Assembly: GCA_041658605.1 (NCBI GenBank)
Contig: JBAZZU010000004.1
Coordinates: forward strand, 1 to 64,000
DNA: 64,000 bases
Direction: 5' to 3'
From: JBAZWE01 sp041658605
Lineage (GTDB): Bacteria; Actinomycetota; Thermoleophilia; BMS3ABIN01
Shown: piece by piece, positions 8,502 through 18,423 of the stretch
Layout of the letters: every line of letters starts with the position of its first letter
Position numbering within the stretch: the first letter of the stretch is position 1
The notes under the pieces: model-generated
What the model saw: only the letters and a program-made list of their open reading frames with translations
Told to the model about the DNA's origin: nothing
The model's database searches: none
Program-made: the position numbers and the translations under genes

Positions 8502-8967
8502 GAGACTTCAACTTGGCATCCAATTCAAGAAGGTAGGGAGCAACGAACCCTTCGTATAATTTTTTCCTCTCATCAGGCAAATCTTTCCAGCCGGTAATCT
8601 TGCCGCGACATCCCTTCGAGCCGCACCCGCACTGTTTCGGAAAAAAACCAATGCCATAATTCCTCATAGCATAATCGAAGGTTATTTCTTCATCAGCAAT
8701 AATTTCTCTGATGGCCACAAAGTCATGGGCACCAGTTTCATTTACGCTGATACCGCAATTCGGGTCACAGGAATGATTAACCTTGCTTATTGAACCAGCG
8801 TGAAGTACATAATCATTTTTGCCTATCTGTGAAGCGTGAGAGTGATTCCCATCCAGTACTTTATCGATCACGCCGACCATAACAATTTCGCGAGTTTTAA
8901 ATGATCGCGTCGAAAAAATACCCTCTCCTCTTCCATCAGTATCTCTTAGCTCAAATCCATCTTTCAT
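8473..8967 (-). CDS. SET-domain protein (lysine methyltransferase-like)
   Basis: 164 aa. SET-domain hallmarks in order: GRGEGIFSTRSF near the N-terminus, NHSCDPNCGI (pseudoknot motif for SAM and lysine channel), EEITFDYAMRNYG, then a post-SET-like cysteine cluster CGCGSKGCRGKITGW able to bind zinc. Bacterial proteins of this type are small and of unknown target. AAGGAAG lies six bases before ATG. The last ~9 residues and the stop codon are encoded by the recombination arm repeat, so the original C-terminus may have been replaced when the segment inserted. It is the only gene of segment 1. Confidence 0.85.
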   Translation of the reverse strand: MKDGFELRDTDGRGEGIFSTRSFKTREIVMVGVIDKVLDGNHSHASQIGKNDYVLHAGSISKVNHSCDPNCGISVNETGAHDFVAIREIIADEEITFDYAMRNYGIGFFPKQCGCGSKGCRGKITGWKDLPDERKKLYEGFVAPYLLELDAKLKSQNANILLTK

Positions 8968-9214
8968 GTGGAACTTCCTTAATACTAGGAGCGAGTATTT
9001 TCATACCCACAGTTGACCCAGTCACCATGAAAATAGTTCTCTTGCCACGAGGCATACTGCGCATGTCATTGAACATACTAACAGTTTGCGGGATGGTGCT
9101 TTGCCAAAGGTAGGAAACGAGACCAAGCGAGGGGTGAGATATATTCAAGCTGACTCTTGGTTAGCAAATTGTTAGCAGTTAGATGTTTTCACATGATTGA
9201 GGGGCGGAAAACAT

Positions 9215-9310
9215 TGGCGGGAAGGCGTAGGAATCGAACCTACCAACGACGGGGTTACCGCCGCCTACCGGTTTTGAAGACCAGCTGGGCCACCAGACCC
9301 CTGCCCTCCC
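9215..9310 (-). tRNA. selC: tRNA-Sec (anticodon TCA), selC
   Basis: 96-nt tRNA with encoded CCA. The 8-bp acceptor stem GGGAGGGC / GCCTTCCC has one G-U pair, the length diagnostic of bacterial tRNA-Sec. The D-stem is GGGTC / GGCCC; the 5-bp anticodon stem has loop CTTCAAA with anticodon TCA at 9275-9277. A long variable arm pairs over about eight positions; the T-arm is TAGG-TTCGATT-CCTA. It decodes UGA as selenocysteine with SelA and SelB encoded just upstream. Its 3' half is the attachment site of the array at 4467-9214; insertions left the gene intact. Confidence 0.95.
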
Positions 9311-9382
9311 GGGATGAGAAAAAGATTTTAGCGCATGATCGCCTCAATACATAACCCCCCTGAAAGCCTTAGCCGCAGATTC

Positions 9383-10279
9383 TCACCACAATAGTGGTAT
9401 CAAGGCAATCAGGAACAGCGTGGGGTAGTAGCTGGCCTTATTAAAGTAAGCGCTGGCTATCTCGCTGGTCGGTTCCTTGACCAGTGCCAGCGCTGGAAGT
9501 AGCATCGACGGGATGCCGACCGCGATAGCGATTGCTCTGGATATCCAGGGTAGCGGCATCACCAGCGGGAAGATTACTGTGAGGCACGCCCCCGTCAGTA
9601 TGGCCCTTGCTGCTGTCCTGTTGCTGAAAGTCACGGCGACGGTTCTGATGCCGACGCTGCGGTCGGAGACCACATCTGCGAGGTCGTTGGACAGGTTTCT
9701 TCCAAAGATCTCCCACAACATCAAAAAAATAAACAGGTATATGGCGCGTAAGTCCAGCGGCGCTACGGCCAGCCAGCCGGCCAGAGCCCCAAGGCTGACC
9801 ATGGCTCCCGAGATGACAGTCTTAAGCCAGGTAACCCTGCGCAGCGTACAGTAGATTACCTCCAGGCCGACGCATCCGGCAAAAGCGAGGGCGCACGCGG
9901 GCGCCAGCAGCCAGGCGAGGATGAGGCTGAACAGGCCCAGCGCCGCGACCCATGAAACCGATACCGCAAGCGAAAGATCACCCCACGCCAGGGGGTGTTT
10001 GCGAACAGCCACACCTATGTCGTTGTCATCCCGGTCGGCTTTTCCGTGTTCCAGCGACTTGCGGTCTATCTGGTGGTCGAGGATATCATTCAGCGAATAT
10101 ACAGCGAAATATCCCGATGTCGCAGCCAGCAGCCCCAGGGCCATGACGCGCGCGGATGGCACTGCGCTGATGGCGATGACCGCTCCCATGATCGGTTGTG
10201 AAAGCGATAGAAAAGTATGTTTGCCGCGAGCGAGATCGTAGAACAGCCCGGGGTATCTGTTGATTGCGGTTACTGACAT
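9383..10279 (-). CDS. UbiA-family prenyltransferase
   Basis: 298 aa, about eight or nine membrane helices. First Asp-rich motif NDILDHQIDR (NDxxDxxxD) and second motif NDLADVVSDRSVGIRT, the two Mg-diphosphate sites of UbiA prenyltransferases. It transfers an isoprenoid chain to an aromatic or sugar acceptor in the membrane; which one cannot be told. Menaquinone-type quinone synthesis and polyprenyl-phosphate pentose transfer are the main options. The loop after motif 1 (EHGKADRDDNDIG) lacks the usual KRPI of the latter. It lies between tRNA-Sec and selB on the same strand, but nothing visible links it to selenium. Confidence 0.82.
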   Translation of the reverse strand: MSVTAINRYPGLFYDLARGKHTFLSLSQPIMGAVIAISAVPSARVMALGLLAATSGYFAVYSLNDILDHQIDRKSLEHGKADRDDNDIGVAVRKHPLAWGDLSLAVSVSWVAALGLFSLILAWLLAPACALAFAGCVGLEVIYCTLRRVTWLKTVISGAMVSLGALAGWLAVAPLDLRAIYLFIFLMLWEIFGRNLSNDLADVVSDRSVGIRTVAVTFSNRTAARAILTGACLTVIFPLVMPLPWISRAIAIAVGIPSMLLPALALVKEPTSEIASAYFNKASYYPTLFLIALIPLLW

Positions 10280-10407
10280 GGTCTTTATATACCAAGCCTG
10301 TTATCAAGTAAAACATGTGGTCAGTCTTGAACTCATGGTTATGAGCCATCCGTCGCCACTATGTCTCAGACGCGTATATCAGCATTTCCGGCTGAATACC
10401 GGACGCA

Positions 10408-10833
10408 TCACTGGATGCTGAACTTTTTTACGACCGGCGTACTGTTATCGCTGGAGAGCGTAATGGTCACCTCGTAGTCGCCTTTCGGCCAGCCTGCGGT
10501 CGGCGATGTCATGGAGGATGTGTATGGCTGTGAACCGCCCTCTTTTGCTTCGGCTGTCACCGAGTCGATATCCTGAGGATCGTTGCCAAGTTCTCCCTTG
10601 ATATACTTCCAGGACGAGGTCACCTTGGTGCCGCTCGGGGCGTTGTTCAGATTGGCGGACAGGAAGATCTCAGGGGTTGTCGTTTCGAAAGTCGAGCTGT
10701 CCGAGCTACATATGCCTTTGCTGTCGGCATCGACGCATAACTTGACGTCTGAAATGCCAGCGGTTGAGACGCTGCATGCCTGGAGAAAGATTGCGGCCAG
10801 CATGGCGGCGGCCACGGCGATTATTTTTTTCAA
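10408..10833 (-). CDS. Small secreted lipoprotein, unknown function
   Basis: 141 aa. Lipoprotein signal peptide with lipobox FLQAC at residues 16-20. The mature part has two cysteines close together (KLCVDADSKGICSSD), probably a disulfide, and ends in a single beta-sandwich-like domain (WPKGDYEVTITLSSDNSTP). The start is TTG at 10833, six bases after AAGGA; no ATG precedes the signal peptide. I do not recognise the family; the layout recalls extracellular Ig-like domains of unknown role. Confidence 0.7.
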   Translation of the reverse strand: MKKIIAVAAAMLAAIFLQACSVSTAGISDVKLCVDADSKGICSSDSSTFETTTPEIFLSANLNNAPSGTKVTSSWKYIKGELGNDPQDIDSVTAEAKEGGSQPYTSSMTSPTAGWPKGDYEVTITLSSDNSTPVVKKFSIQ

Positions 10834-10911
10834 TGTGATCCTTTCCTTGCCGGTATTGGTCGATCGGTGATTATCATAATATATGAGAGAAGCAGATTCT
10901 TCGTCGCTTCG

Positions 10912-10978
10912 CTCCTCAGAATGACAATTAATATCGCTCCTCAGAATGACAATTATTATTGCTCCTCAGAATGACAAT
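10912..10978. repeat. Tandem copies of the CTCAGAATGACA repeat
   Basis: Three units of ~26 bases, each with GCTCCTCAGAATGACAAT, lie between the lipoprotein start and the selB stop. They belong to the dispersed family also seen at 13006-13113, 35577-35661 and 57185-57304. No spacers of CRISPR type. Confidence 0.8.
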
Positions 10979-10990
10979 AAACTATTTCGC

Positions 10991-12940
<1,950 letters not shown>

Positions 12941-13005
12941 GAAATTGGATAAATCATCTGAAAGGCATAAATCCTGCTGTCGCTCTTGGAGCTACGAAAA
13001 TTTAT

Positions 13006-13113
13006 CATTCTGAGCGAGTGCTGGTTGAAAAAGCAGATTCTTCGTCGCTTCGCTCCTCAGAATGACATCCATGGGTACTCCTCAGAATGACATCCATGGG
13101 TACTCCTAAGAAT
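13006..13113. repeat. Dispersed inverted repeat of the TCATTCTGAG family
   Basis: TCATTCTGAGCGAG at 13011 and CGCTCCTCAGAATGACA near 13048-13067 face each other and could form a stem. Two further direct units with CTCAGAATGACATCCATGGG follow. Lies between selB and selA. Confidence 0.75.
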
Positions 13114-13135
13114 GGTAGGGCTATATGTCTGATAC

Positions 13136-14572
13136 TTATTCTTCAAGCGCTTGCGTGACCGCGCCGGCCAGCTCCTCCACCTGCTCCGGCAGCACCGTCC
13201 GCAGGTCCAGCAGTAACAGTTCCTTGTGGATGCGGCCGATGACCGGCGGGTCGGTGTGTCTTAAGCGCGCGGCCAGCTCGTCCACGGTTATCGCTGACGG
13301 GCTTAAGGCGCAGACCCAGGAATCCAGCTCCAGCAGCGGCAGCGCGCCGCCGCCGACTTTCGAGGTCGCCTTCTCCACCGCAACGGACGCGGCGCCGCCG
13401 ACTTCTTTCTTAAGGCCGCCTGCAAGTTCATCGGCGCGCGCTTTCAGGGACTCATCATTCTCGCTCAGCATCCTGAGCGTGGGAATCTTCTCCATCGCGG
13501 TCTCGGGTTTCAGGTAAAGCGCCAGCGTTGCCTGCAGCGCCGCCAGCGTCATCTTATCTACGCGCATGGCTCGCGCCATCGGATGCGCCTTCATCTTCTC
13601 GATATACTCGCTTTTGCCGACGATGATGCCCGCCTGCGGTCCGCCCAGAAGCTTGTCGCCGCTGAATGTGACCACGTCGACGCCGGCTGCGAGGCTGTCG
13701 TGCACCGATGGTTCGTCCGCGAGCGCTGGAAGTTCAGCCAACGCGCCACTTCCCAGGTCGTCGACGACGACGACCCCGTGTTCGTGTCCCAGTGCCGCCA
13801 GCTCGGCGATATCCACCTCGGCGGTGAAACCAACCACCTTGTAATTGCTGGAATGAACGTGTAGCAGCATGGCGGTCGCTGGCCCGATCGCCTTCTGATA
13901 ATCCGAAAGTTTTGTCTTGTTGGTCGTGCCTACCTCTACCAGCCGCGCCGTGCTCGACGTCATGATGTCGGGGATGCGGAAGGAACCGCCGATCTCGATC
14001 AGCTCACCACGAGAAACTATGACATCCCGGCCGCCGCCGAAAACGGCGAGCGCCAGCAGTACCGCTGCGGCGTTGTTGTTGACCACGAGGGCGTTCTCGG
14101 CGCCGGTCAGCGCCATGATGATGCGGGTTATATGGTCGTGGCGCGAACCGCGCTTGCCCGCTTCGAGGTTATATTCGAGGTTGGAATAGGATGCGGCCGC
14201 TTCCGTGACGGCCTCGATGGCCTCCGGGGCCAGGACCGAACGGCCCAGGTTGGTGTGGACGACGACGCCGGATGCATTGATAACCCGTTTCAGGCTCGGC
14301 AGGAACACGGTGGCGGCTTCGTCGGTCACCGCGCGCGCCAGCCCGGCGGGCTTCAGCGCATCCGCATCCTGCTCGCGGCCCGCCAGAATCTCACGCCGAA
14401 GGCGGTCAATCACCGCGCGCGCCGAATCGACCACGAGCTCGCGGCCGAAATCCTCGATCACTCCTGCGAGGTCCGGCAGTTCCGCGACTTCCTCCACCGA
14501 GGGCAATGCTCTCAGCGAATCGGCCTGGCGGCTGGAAATGCCGCCTTTGCCTGCGTTCTTGCCCGGGCTCAC
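13136..14572 (-). CDS. selA: L-seryl-tRNA(Sec) selenium transferase SelA
   Basis: 478 aa. PLP enzyme that turns Ser-tRNA-Sec into Sec-tRNA-Sec with selenophosphate. Visible family blocks: VINASGVVVHTNLGRS, NLEYNLEAGKRGSRHDH, ENALVVNNNAAAVLLAL, VDDLGSGAL and the PLP-lysine block FSGDKLLGGPQAGIIVG. The start is GTG 14572, a few bases after the stop of the small upstream gene, whose end supplies GGAAGG as ribosome site; the two are probably translationally coupled. selB follows downstream. No selD (selenophosphate synthetase) is in the window, so it must lie elsewhere. Confidence 0.97.
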   Translation of the reverse strand: MSPGKNAGKGGISSRQADSLRALPSVEEVAELPDLAGVIEDFGRELVVDSARAVIDRLRREILAGREQDADALKPAGLARAVTDEAATVFLPSLKRVINASGVVVHTNLGRSVLAPEAIEAVTEAAASYSNLEYNLEAGKRGSRHDHITRIIMALTGAENALVVNNNAAAVLLALAVFGGGRDVIVSRGELIEIGGSFRIPDIMTSSTARLVEVGTTNKTKLSDYQKAIGPATAMLLHVHSSNYKVVGFTAEVDIAELAALGHEHGVVVVDDLGSGALAELPALADEPSVHDSLAAGVDVVTFSGDKLLGGPQAGIIVGKSEYIEKMKAHPMARAMRVDKMTLAALQATLALYLKPETAMEKIPTLRMLSENDESLKARADELAGGLKKEVGGAASVAVEKATSKVGGGALPLLELDSWVCALSPSAITVDELAARLRHTDPPVIGRIHKELLLLDLRTVLPEQVEELAGAVTQALEE

Positions 14573-14576
14573 CGTC

Positions 14577-14783
14577 CTATCCTTCCATCAGCTTTTCAAA
14601 AGCGCCGGAATCGGTTTCCAGCAGGTGGATGACCTGGTTGAGCTGGCTCAGCGTATCGCGGTCAAGGTTTCCCTCACGGAATCCCTCTTCCACGTCGTTA
14701 TATTTCTGCCGCAGGTCGTCGATGTGGGGCACCAGCTTCTCAATCAGCTGCCTGACTGCTTCGAGGGCCTCGTCATTACACAT
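14577..14783 (-). CDS. 68-aa helical protein coupled to selA
   Basis: Acidic, helical, probably coiled-coil protein (EALEAVRQLIEKLVPHIDDL, then DTLSQLNQVIHLLETDSG). An ATG at 14795 is in frame, but GGAGGA lies inside that extension, six bases before ATG 14783, so I start there. It ends four bases before the selA GTG. I do not recognise it. Its position makes it a candidate accessory protein or simply the leader cistron of the sel operon. Confidence 0.7.
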   Translation of the reverse strand: MCNDEALEAVRQLIEKLVPHIDDLRQKYNDVEEGFREGNLDRDTLSQLNQVIHLLETDSGAFEKLMEG

Positions 14784-14964
14784 GCTTTCCTCCATGGATA
14801 TTATTTCTAGGATCAGGAGACTTTACTCTACCCACCGGCCGGGCGGGTGTAAAGCGGATATGGGTCGGCCTCCGGCGGCTCAGCGGGGGTCAGGCCATAA
14901 CGATATCGGTCTCCGGGACGCTCTGGACTTGCCCTTGGAGGTAAATGTTCGTAGGATAATTAAG

Positions 14965-17565
14965 ATGAAGTTTTTCACTGATAAACAGGCCACGAATAAT
15001 AGCGGCTGCCGGGTAGATCTCCACCTCCATTCCCGTTTCTCCAAAGAGTCGGACCTCTGGGTGCTGAGGCAGGCGGGAATAGGCGAGAGCAACACTGACC
15101 CTGAAACCGCTTACGAGCACGCAAAATCCAGGGGTATGACCTATGTCACGCTCACCGACCACAACACAATCGAGGGCGGACTGCGCCTGGTCGGGCACAG
15201 GGACTTCTTCTTAAGCGAGGAAGTCACCACTTATTTCCCCGATGAGGATGTGAAGCTGCACACGCTGGCGCTGGGGATAACCGAGGAACAGCATCGCGAT
15301 ATCCAGGGGCTCAGGCGCAACCTTTATGACCTGATCGCGTATTTCAACCAGCAGGGCATCCTTTACTCGCTTTCCCATCCGCTCACGCGCCTCGGCGGGG
15401 AACTGACTCCCGGCCACGTCGAGCGGCTGATGCTGCTGTTCCCCATCTGGGAAGTGCACAACGGCTCGACTCTCGAGAGCGAGAATCTGCTGTCCCGCCA
15501 GCTGGCCGAGAGCTGCACGCCGGATAGGCTGAAAGTCCTCGAAGAGCGGCATGACCTGGTGGCTGTGCCACGAGAAAAGATAACCTATACAGCCGGTTCG
15601 GATGATCATGCCGGTTTTGATATCGCCAGCGCTTTCACCTCGACCGTCAAAGTAGACAGCATCGCCGGCTATCTGGCCGAGATCAGGGCCGGCCGCAGCG
15701 GCATACAGGGCGAGCATGGCAGTACGCTCAAGCTCGCCGACACGATGCTGGGCCTTTTCGCCCACGGCGCCGACGCCGGCATGGAAGCCGAAAACAGCGA
15801 CGCGAAAAACAAGGGCCGCAACTCTAACTGGCTGGCCGGCTGGTCCGGCATGGGCCTGCTGAGTTCGGCGAAGGACAGCGGCCGCAAGTGGATGCATCTG
15901 GTATCGCTCGCGGTCGGCGGCGATGGTTCCGGCGGCGTGTTCCGTACGGTCATGGCTGACGCGGACCTGCGCCGCTCCGTCATGCCACTGCTGGCGGCTA
16001 CGGTAAGCCCGGGTAAAAGCGGCGGCGAGAAGTTCCACAAACAACTGTTCTCACTTGTCAACGCCGCCTGGACGGCCGGCATGCGCTCGACGCTGTCTGA
16101 TCTTTCCGAACTCAACCTTTTCAACTTCGTCGATAATCTCGACAAGATCGGCAGGCTGGTTACCCTGCAGGCTCTGCTTTTCCCGCATTCGCTTTCCGCG
16201 AATTACCATAGCCGGCAGCGGCATTTCATGCACCGGCTGAGAGCGCAGATGCTGCCGGATATCCCCAGCGGCGATGGCCTCTGGCCCCGCGTCGGCATGT
16301 TCACCGATACGTACGACGAGGTGAACGGTGTCACGAGCATCCTCAGGCGCCTGGCGGAGTTCAGCCGCCAGAACGACCGGCCCATGGATATCATCACCTG
16401 TGGTGATGGAGCCGATGCGACCGGACGGGTTGTTAAATTCCCGGCCGTAGCCTCGGTCCATCTACCTGAATACAAGGAGCTGGAGTTGTCGATACCGCCG
16501 GTTCTCAAGGTCATTCAGCATTGCGAGCAGCAGAATTTTGATGTCATTCACGCGGCGACGCCCGGTCCGATGGGCCTGGTTGCCTTCATGGTCTCGAGGA
16601 TAATGCAAGTCCCCTTCGTTTCGAGCTTCCACACGGATGTTCCGCGCTGCGTCGGCCGTATCACCGACGACAAGCTCAACGAGGAAGCCGCCTGGACTTA
16701 TACGCGCTGGTTCTACCGGCGCAGCGATCTCACCTTCGCCCCGTCGGTCTACAGCTGCCAGGATCTGGCCAGCCACGGGCTTGACCGGCGCAAGATGGCG
16801 GTGCTCTACCAGGGCGTCGACTGCGACCGGTTCTCTCCCGGGTTCAGTACGCCCAATGCTCGTCGGGCGCTGGGAGGCGAGGGTCGCAAGCTCCTCCTTT
16901 TCGTGGGCCGGCTCTCCGTTGAGAAAGATCTGCGTTTTCTGGCGGATGCGTATCTGGCGCTGGCCGCCAAGCGGGATGATGTCCACCTCGCGTTCGTCGG
17001 AGACGGACCACTTCTGGCTGAGCTGCAGGAGCAGCTTGGAGATAAAGCCACCTTTACCGGCTGGCTCAAGGGACAGGAGCTGGCTGAAGCGTTCGCGTCG
17101 GCCGATATTTTCGTATTTCCAAGCACGGTCGACACCTCGGGTCAGGTCATCCTGGAAGCGCAGGCATCCGGATTGCCGGTCGTACTTTGCTCCGAAGGCG
17201 GAGCGATGGAAAACATCGAGCCAGATGTGACGGGGCTTACCGCCCAAAGCCGGAGCGTCACGGATTTCAACCGTCAGATCGAGAAGCTCATCGATGATGA
17301 CAGCCTTCACGGGAGGATGGCCGCGGCGGCGCGCCGTTCCGCGGCAGGGCGTACCTGGGAGAAAGTTTTCGGCGATCTCTTTGATACGTACTCCAAGCTG
17401 GTGGAAGTATCGCGGCTGGAGCCGGCGGAACGGACACTTGAAACCCGGCAGGATGCAAATGACGCGGGCGGCGAATACAAGGATACGTCCCAGGATGAGA
17501 TCATAAGCCTTGCGGGGAAAGTATTCACCGCCAACCTTACAGGCCGGGCTGTTTCCGACAAATAG
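14965..17565 (+). CDS. PHP phosphoesterase - GT4 glycosyltransferase fusion
   Basis: 866 aa. Residues ~15-215 form a PHP metal-dependent phosphoesterase domain: VDLHLHSRFSKESD (HxH), VTLTDHNTIEGG, YSLSHPLTR, WEVHNGS and TAGSDDHAGFD supply the metal ligands. A helical linker of ~230 residues follows. From ~450, a GT4 (GT-B) glycosyltransferase: GMFTDTYDEVNGV, SSFHTDVPRC, VLYQGVDCDRFSP, LLFVGRLSVEKDL, and a C-terminal VDTSGQVILEAQASGLPVV holding the E-x7-E-like site. The GT half resembles the GDP-mannose/SQD-type alpha-transferases. ATG 14965 has a weak ribosome site; the ORF continues upstream over non-PHP sequence that I exclude. A PIG-L deacetylase follows 38 bases on. Confidence 0.88.
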   Translation: MKFFTDKQATNNSGCRVDLHLHSRFSKESDLWVLRQAGIGESNTDPETAYEHAKSRGMTYVTLTDHNTIEGGLRLVGHRDFFLSEEVTTYFPDEDVKLHTLALGITEEQHRDIQGLRRNLYDLIAYFNQQGILYSLSHPLTRLGGELTPGHVERLMLLFPIWEVHNGSTLESENLLSRQLAESCTPDRLKVLEERHDLVAVPREKITYTAGSDDHAGFDIASAFTSTVKVDSIAGYLAEIRAGRSGIQGEHGSTLKLADTMLGLFAHGADAGMEAENSDAKNKGRNSNWLAGWSGMGLLSSAKDSGRKWMHLVSLAVGGDGSGGVFRTVMADADLRRSVMPLLAATVSPGKSGGEKFHKQLFSLVNAAWTAGMRSTLSDLSELNLFNFVDNLDKIGRLVTLQALLFPHSLSANYHSRQRHFMHRLRAQMLPDIPSGDGLWPRVGMFTDTYDEVNGVTSILRRLAEFSRQNDRPMDIITCGDGADATGRVVKFPAVASVHLPEYKELELSIPPVLKVIQHCEQQNFDVIHAATPGPMGLVAFMVSRIMQVPFVSSFHTDVPRCVGRITDDKLNEEAAWTYTRWFYRRSDLTFAPSVYSCQDLASHGLDRRKMAVLYQGVDCDRFSPGFSTPNARRALGGEGRKLLLFVGRLSVEKDLRFLADAYLALAAKRDDVHLAFVGDGPLLAELQEQLGDKATFTGWLKGQELAEAFASADIFVFPSTVDTSGQVILEAQASGLPVVLCSEGGAMENIEPDVTGLTAQSRSVTDFNRQIEKLIDDDSLHGRMAAAARRSAAGRTWEKVFGDLFDTYSKLVEVSRLEPAERTLETRQDANDAGGEYKDTSQDEIISLAGKVFTANLTGRAVSDK

Positions 17566-17603
17566 CCTGACGGCCGCGCTTTTCGATTCAGGAGATGTCC
17601 TTG

Positions 17604-18410
17604 ATGGAGCCCGTACCGTCCGAGATGCAATCTGATTCAACCGATCCCGCCCTTCCCGCCCTGTTCCTGTTCGCCCATCACGACGATGAGATCTTCATCT
17701 CCGCGACCCTTCAGCTGCTGGCCGGACGCGGGGATGTTTCCGCGGTATGGGTGACGAGAGGCGGGCTGCACGGCGGCAAACGGGAGGCGGAGTCACGCCG
17801 GGCGATGGATATACTAGGCGTCGATCCTCAGAGGCAGCATTTCTTCAGACTGGCGGACGGACGGGCGCTTGACTACGCGGACGAAGTAATCAGCAGGCTG
17901 ACGCGCCTGATCCTGAGACTGAAACCGGCATCGGTTTTCGTGCCTGCTTTCGAGGGCGGGCATCCCGATCATGACATCGTGCAGCTGGCCGCGGCCGAGG
18001 CAATCAGGCGCGGGGCTGTCGACAAATCCGGAGCTCGCCGCAGACCAGCGCTCTACGAATTTCCCCTCTATAACAGATGCGCGACACGCTTTATTTCCGT
18101 AGGTGAATTCATACCGGACGCGACACCGACTCTGCGAACCGCCGTGAAATTGAGGGACAGGCTGATCAGGAGGAAGCTCATGATCACATTCCGGAGCCAG
18201 CGGCCGATCACATGGCCGTTGCTGGGTTTTAAGGGGGGTCCGATGATGCTGCATCATGCGGGGGAGCCGTACCGCCGCGTGCCCGCTGAGCGTGACTATG
18301 CAGTCAGACCGCATCCGGGAAGGCTGGCATACGAGTTTTATACTCCTGTCCGGTTTGGGCGGTTCGCGGAAAAAGCGGCGCTGCTGCAGGCGGAGCGGAG
18401 GCGAAACTAG
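17604..18410 (+). CDS. PIG-L (LmbE-like) deacetylase
   Basis: 268 aa. N-terminal LFLFAHHDDEIFIS is the zinc motif (usually AHPDDE; here Pro is His), and PAFEGGHPDHDIVQ the second ligand motif. These enzymes remove the N-acetyl group from GlcNAc-linked small molecules and lipids. ATG 17595 abuts AGGAG with no space, so ATG 17604, nine bases after it, is the likelier start. It probably forms an operon with the PHP-GT4 gene. A GT4 enzyme plus PIG-L deacetylase is also the MshA/MshB arrangement of mycothiol synthesis, but the PHP domain and the weak MshA likeness argue for another glycoconjugate. Confidence 0.85.
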   Translation: MEPVPSEMQSDSTDPALPALFLFAHHDDEIFISATLQLLAGRGDVSAVWVTRGGLHGGKREAESRRAMDILGVDPQRQHFFRLADGRALDYADEVISRLTRLILRLKPASVFVPAFEGGHPDHDIVQLAAAEAIRRGAVDKSGARRRPALYEFPLYNRCATRFISVGEFIPDATPTLRTAVKLRDRLIRRKLMITFRSQRPITWPLLGFKGGPMMLHHAGEPYRRVPAERDYAVRPHPGRLAYEFYTPVRFGRFAEKAALLQAERRRN

Positions 18411-18423
18411 TGCCCAGCGTTCT

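Larger units (their letters stand above)
4467..9310. mobile_element. Stacked tRNA-Sec integration array (three segments)
   Basis: Three copies of the 3' half of tRNA-Sec (from CCA back to the anticodon loop) stand at 4467, 7024 and 8296, all in the orientation of the intact gene at 9215-9310. Each copy is followed, toward the intact tRNA, by the same ~140 bp of non-tRNA sequence. This divides the region into three segments: 8296-9214 (SET-domain gene), 7024-8295 (SAM methyltransferase) and 4467-7023 (membrane protein genes). The pattern is that of repeated site-specific integration at a tRNA 3' end by a tyrosine recombinase. No integrase gene is present, so the segments moved in trans or lost it. 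The DNA is AT-richer than its flanks. The copy farthest from the tRNA (4467) is the most diverged, as expected if new insertions enter at the intact gene. Confidence 0.8.

Noticed and set aside
4467..9214. Classical prophage or ICE
   Set aside because: No integrase, capsid, replication or conjugation genes among the cargo; segments are too short.
6957..9354. Three similar small ORFs (6957-7142, 8217-8414, 9157-9354) sharing AGRRRNRTYQRR
   Set aside because: They only translate the antisense of the tRNA-Sec 3' half and arm region; no ribosome sites. The likeness reflects the repeated DNA.
10912..10978. CRISPR array
   Set aside because: Units abut with no unique spacers; part of a dispersed repeat family.
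15211..16044. 277-codon minus-strand ORF
   Set aside because: Antisense to the PHP-GT4 gene, whose metal and sugar-binding motifs are intact.
16462..17640. 392-codon minus-strand ORF
   Set aside because: Antisense shadow of the PHP-GT4 gene in GC-rich DNA; no domain, low-complexity basic/acidic mix.
17604..18410. Calling this gene mshB and the fusion mshA
   Set aside because: GT4 plus PIG-L is suggestive, but the motifs seen do not separate mycothiol enzymes from other GT4/PIG-L pairs, and the PHP domain is not part of known MshA.
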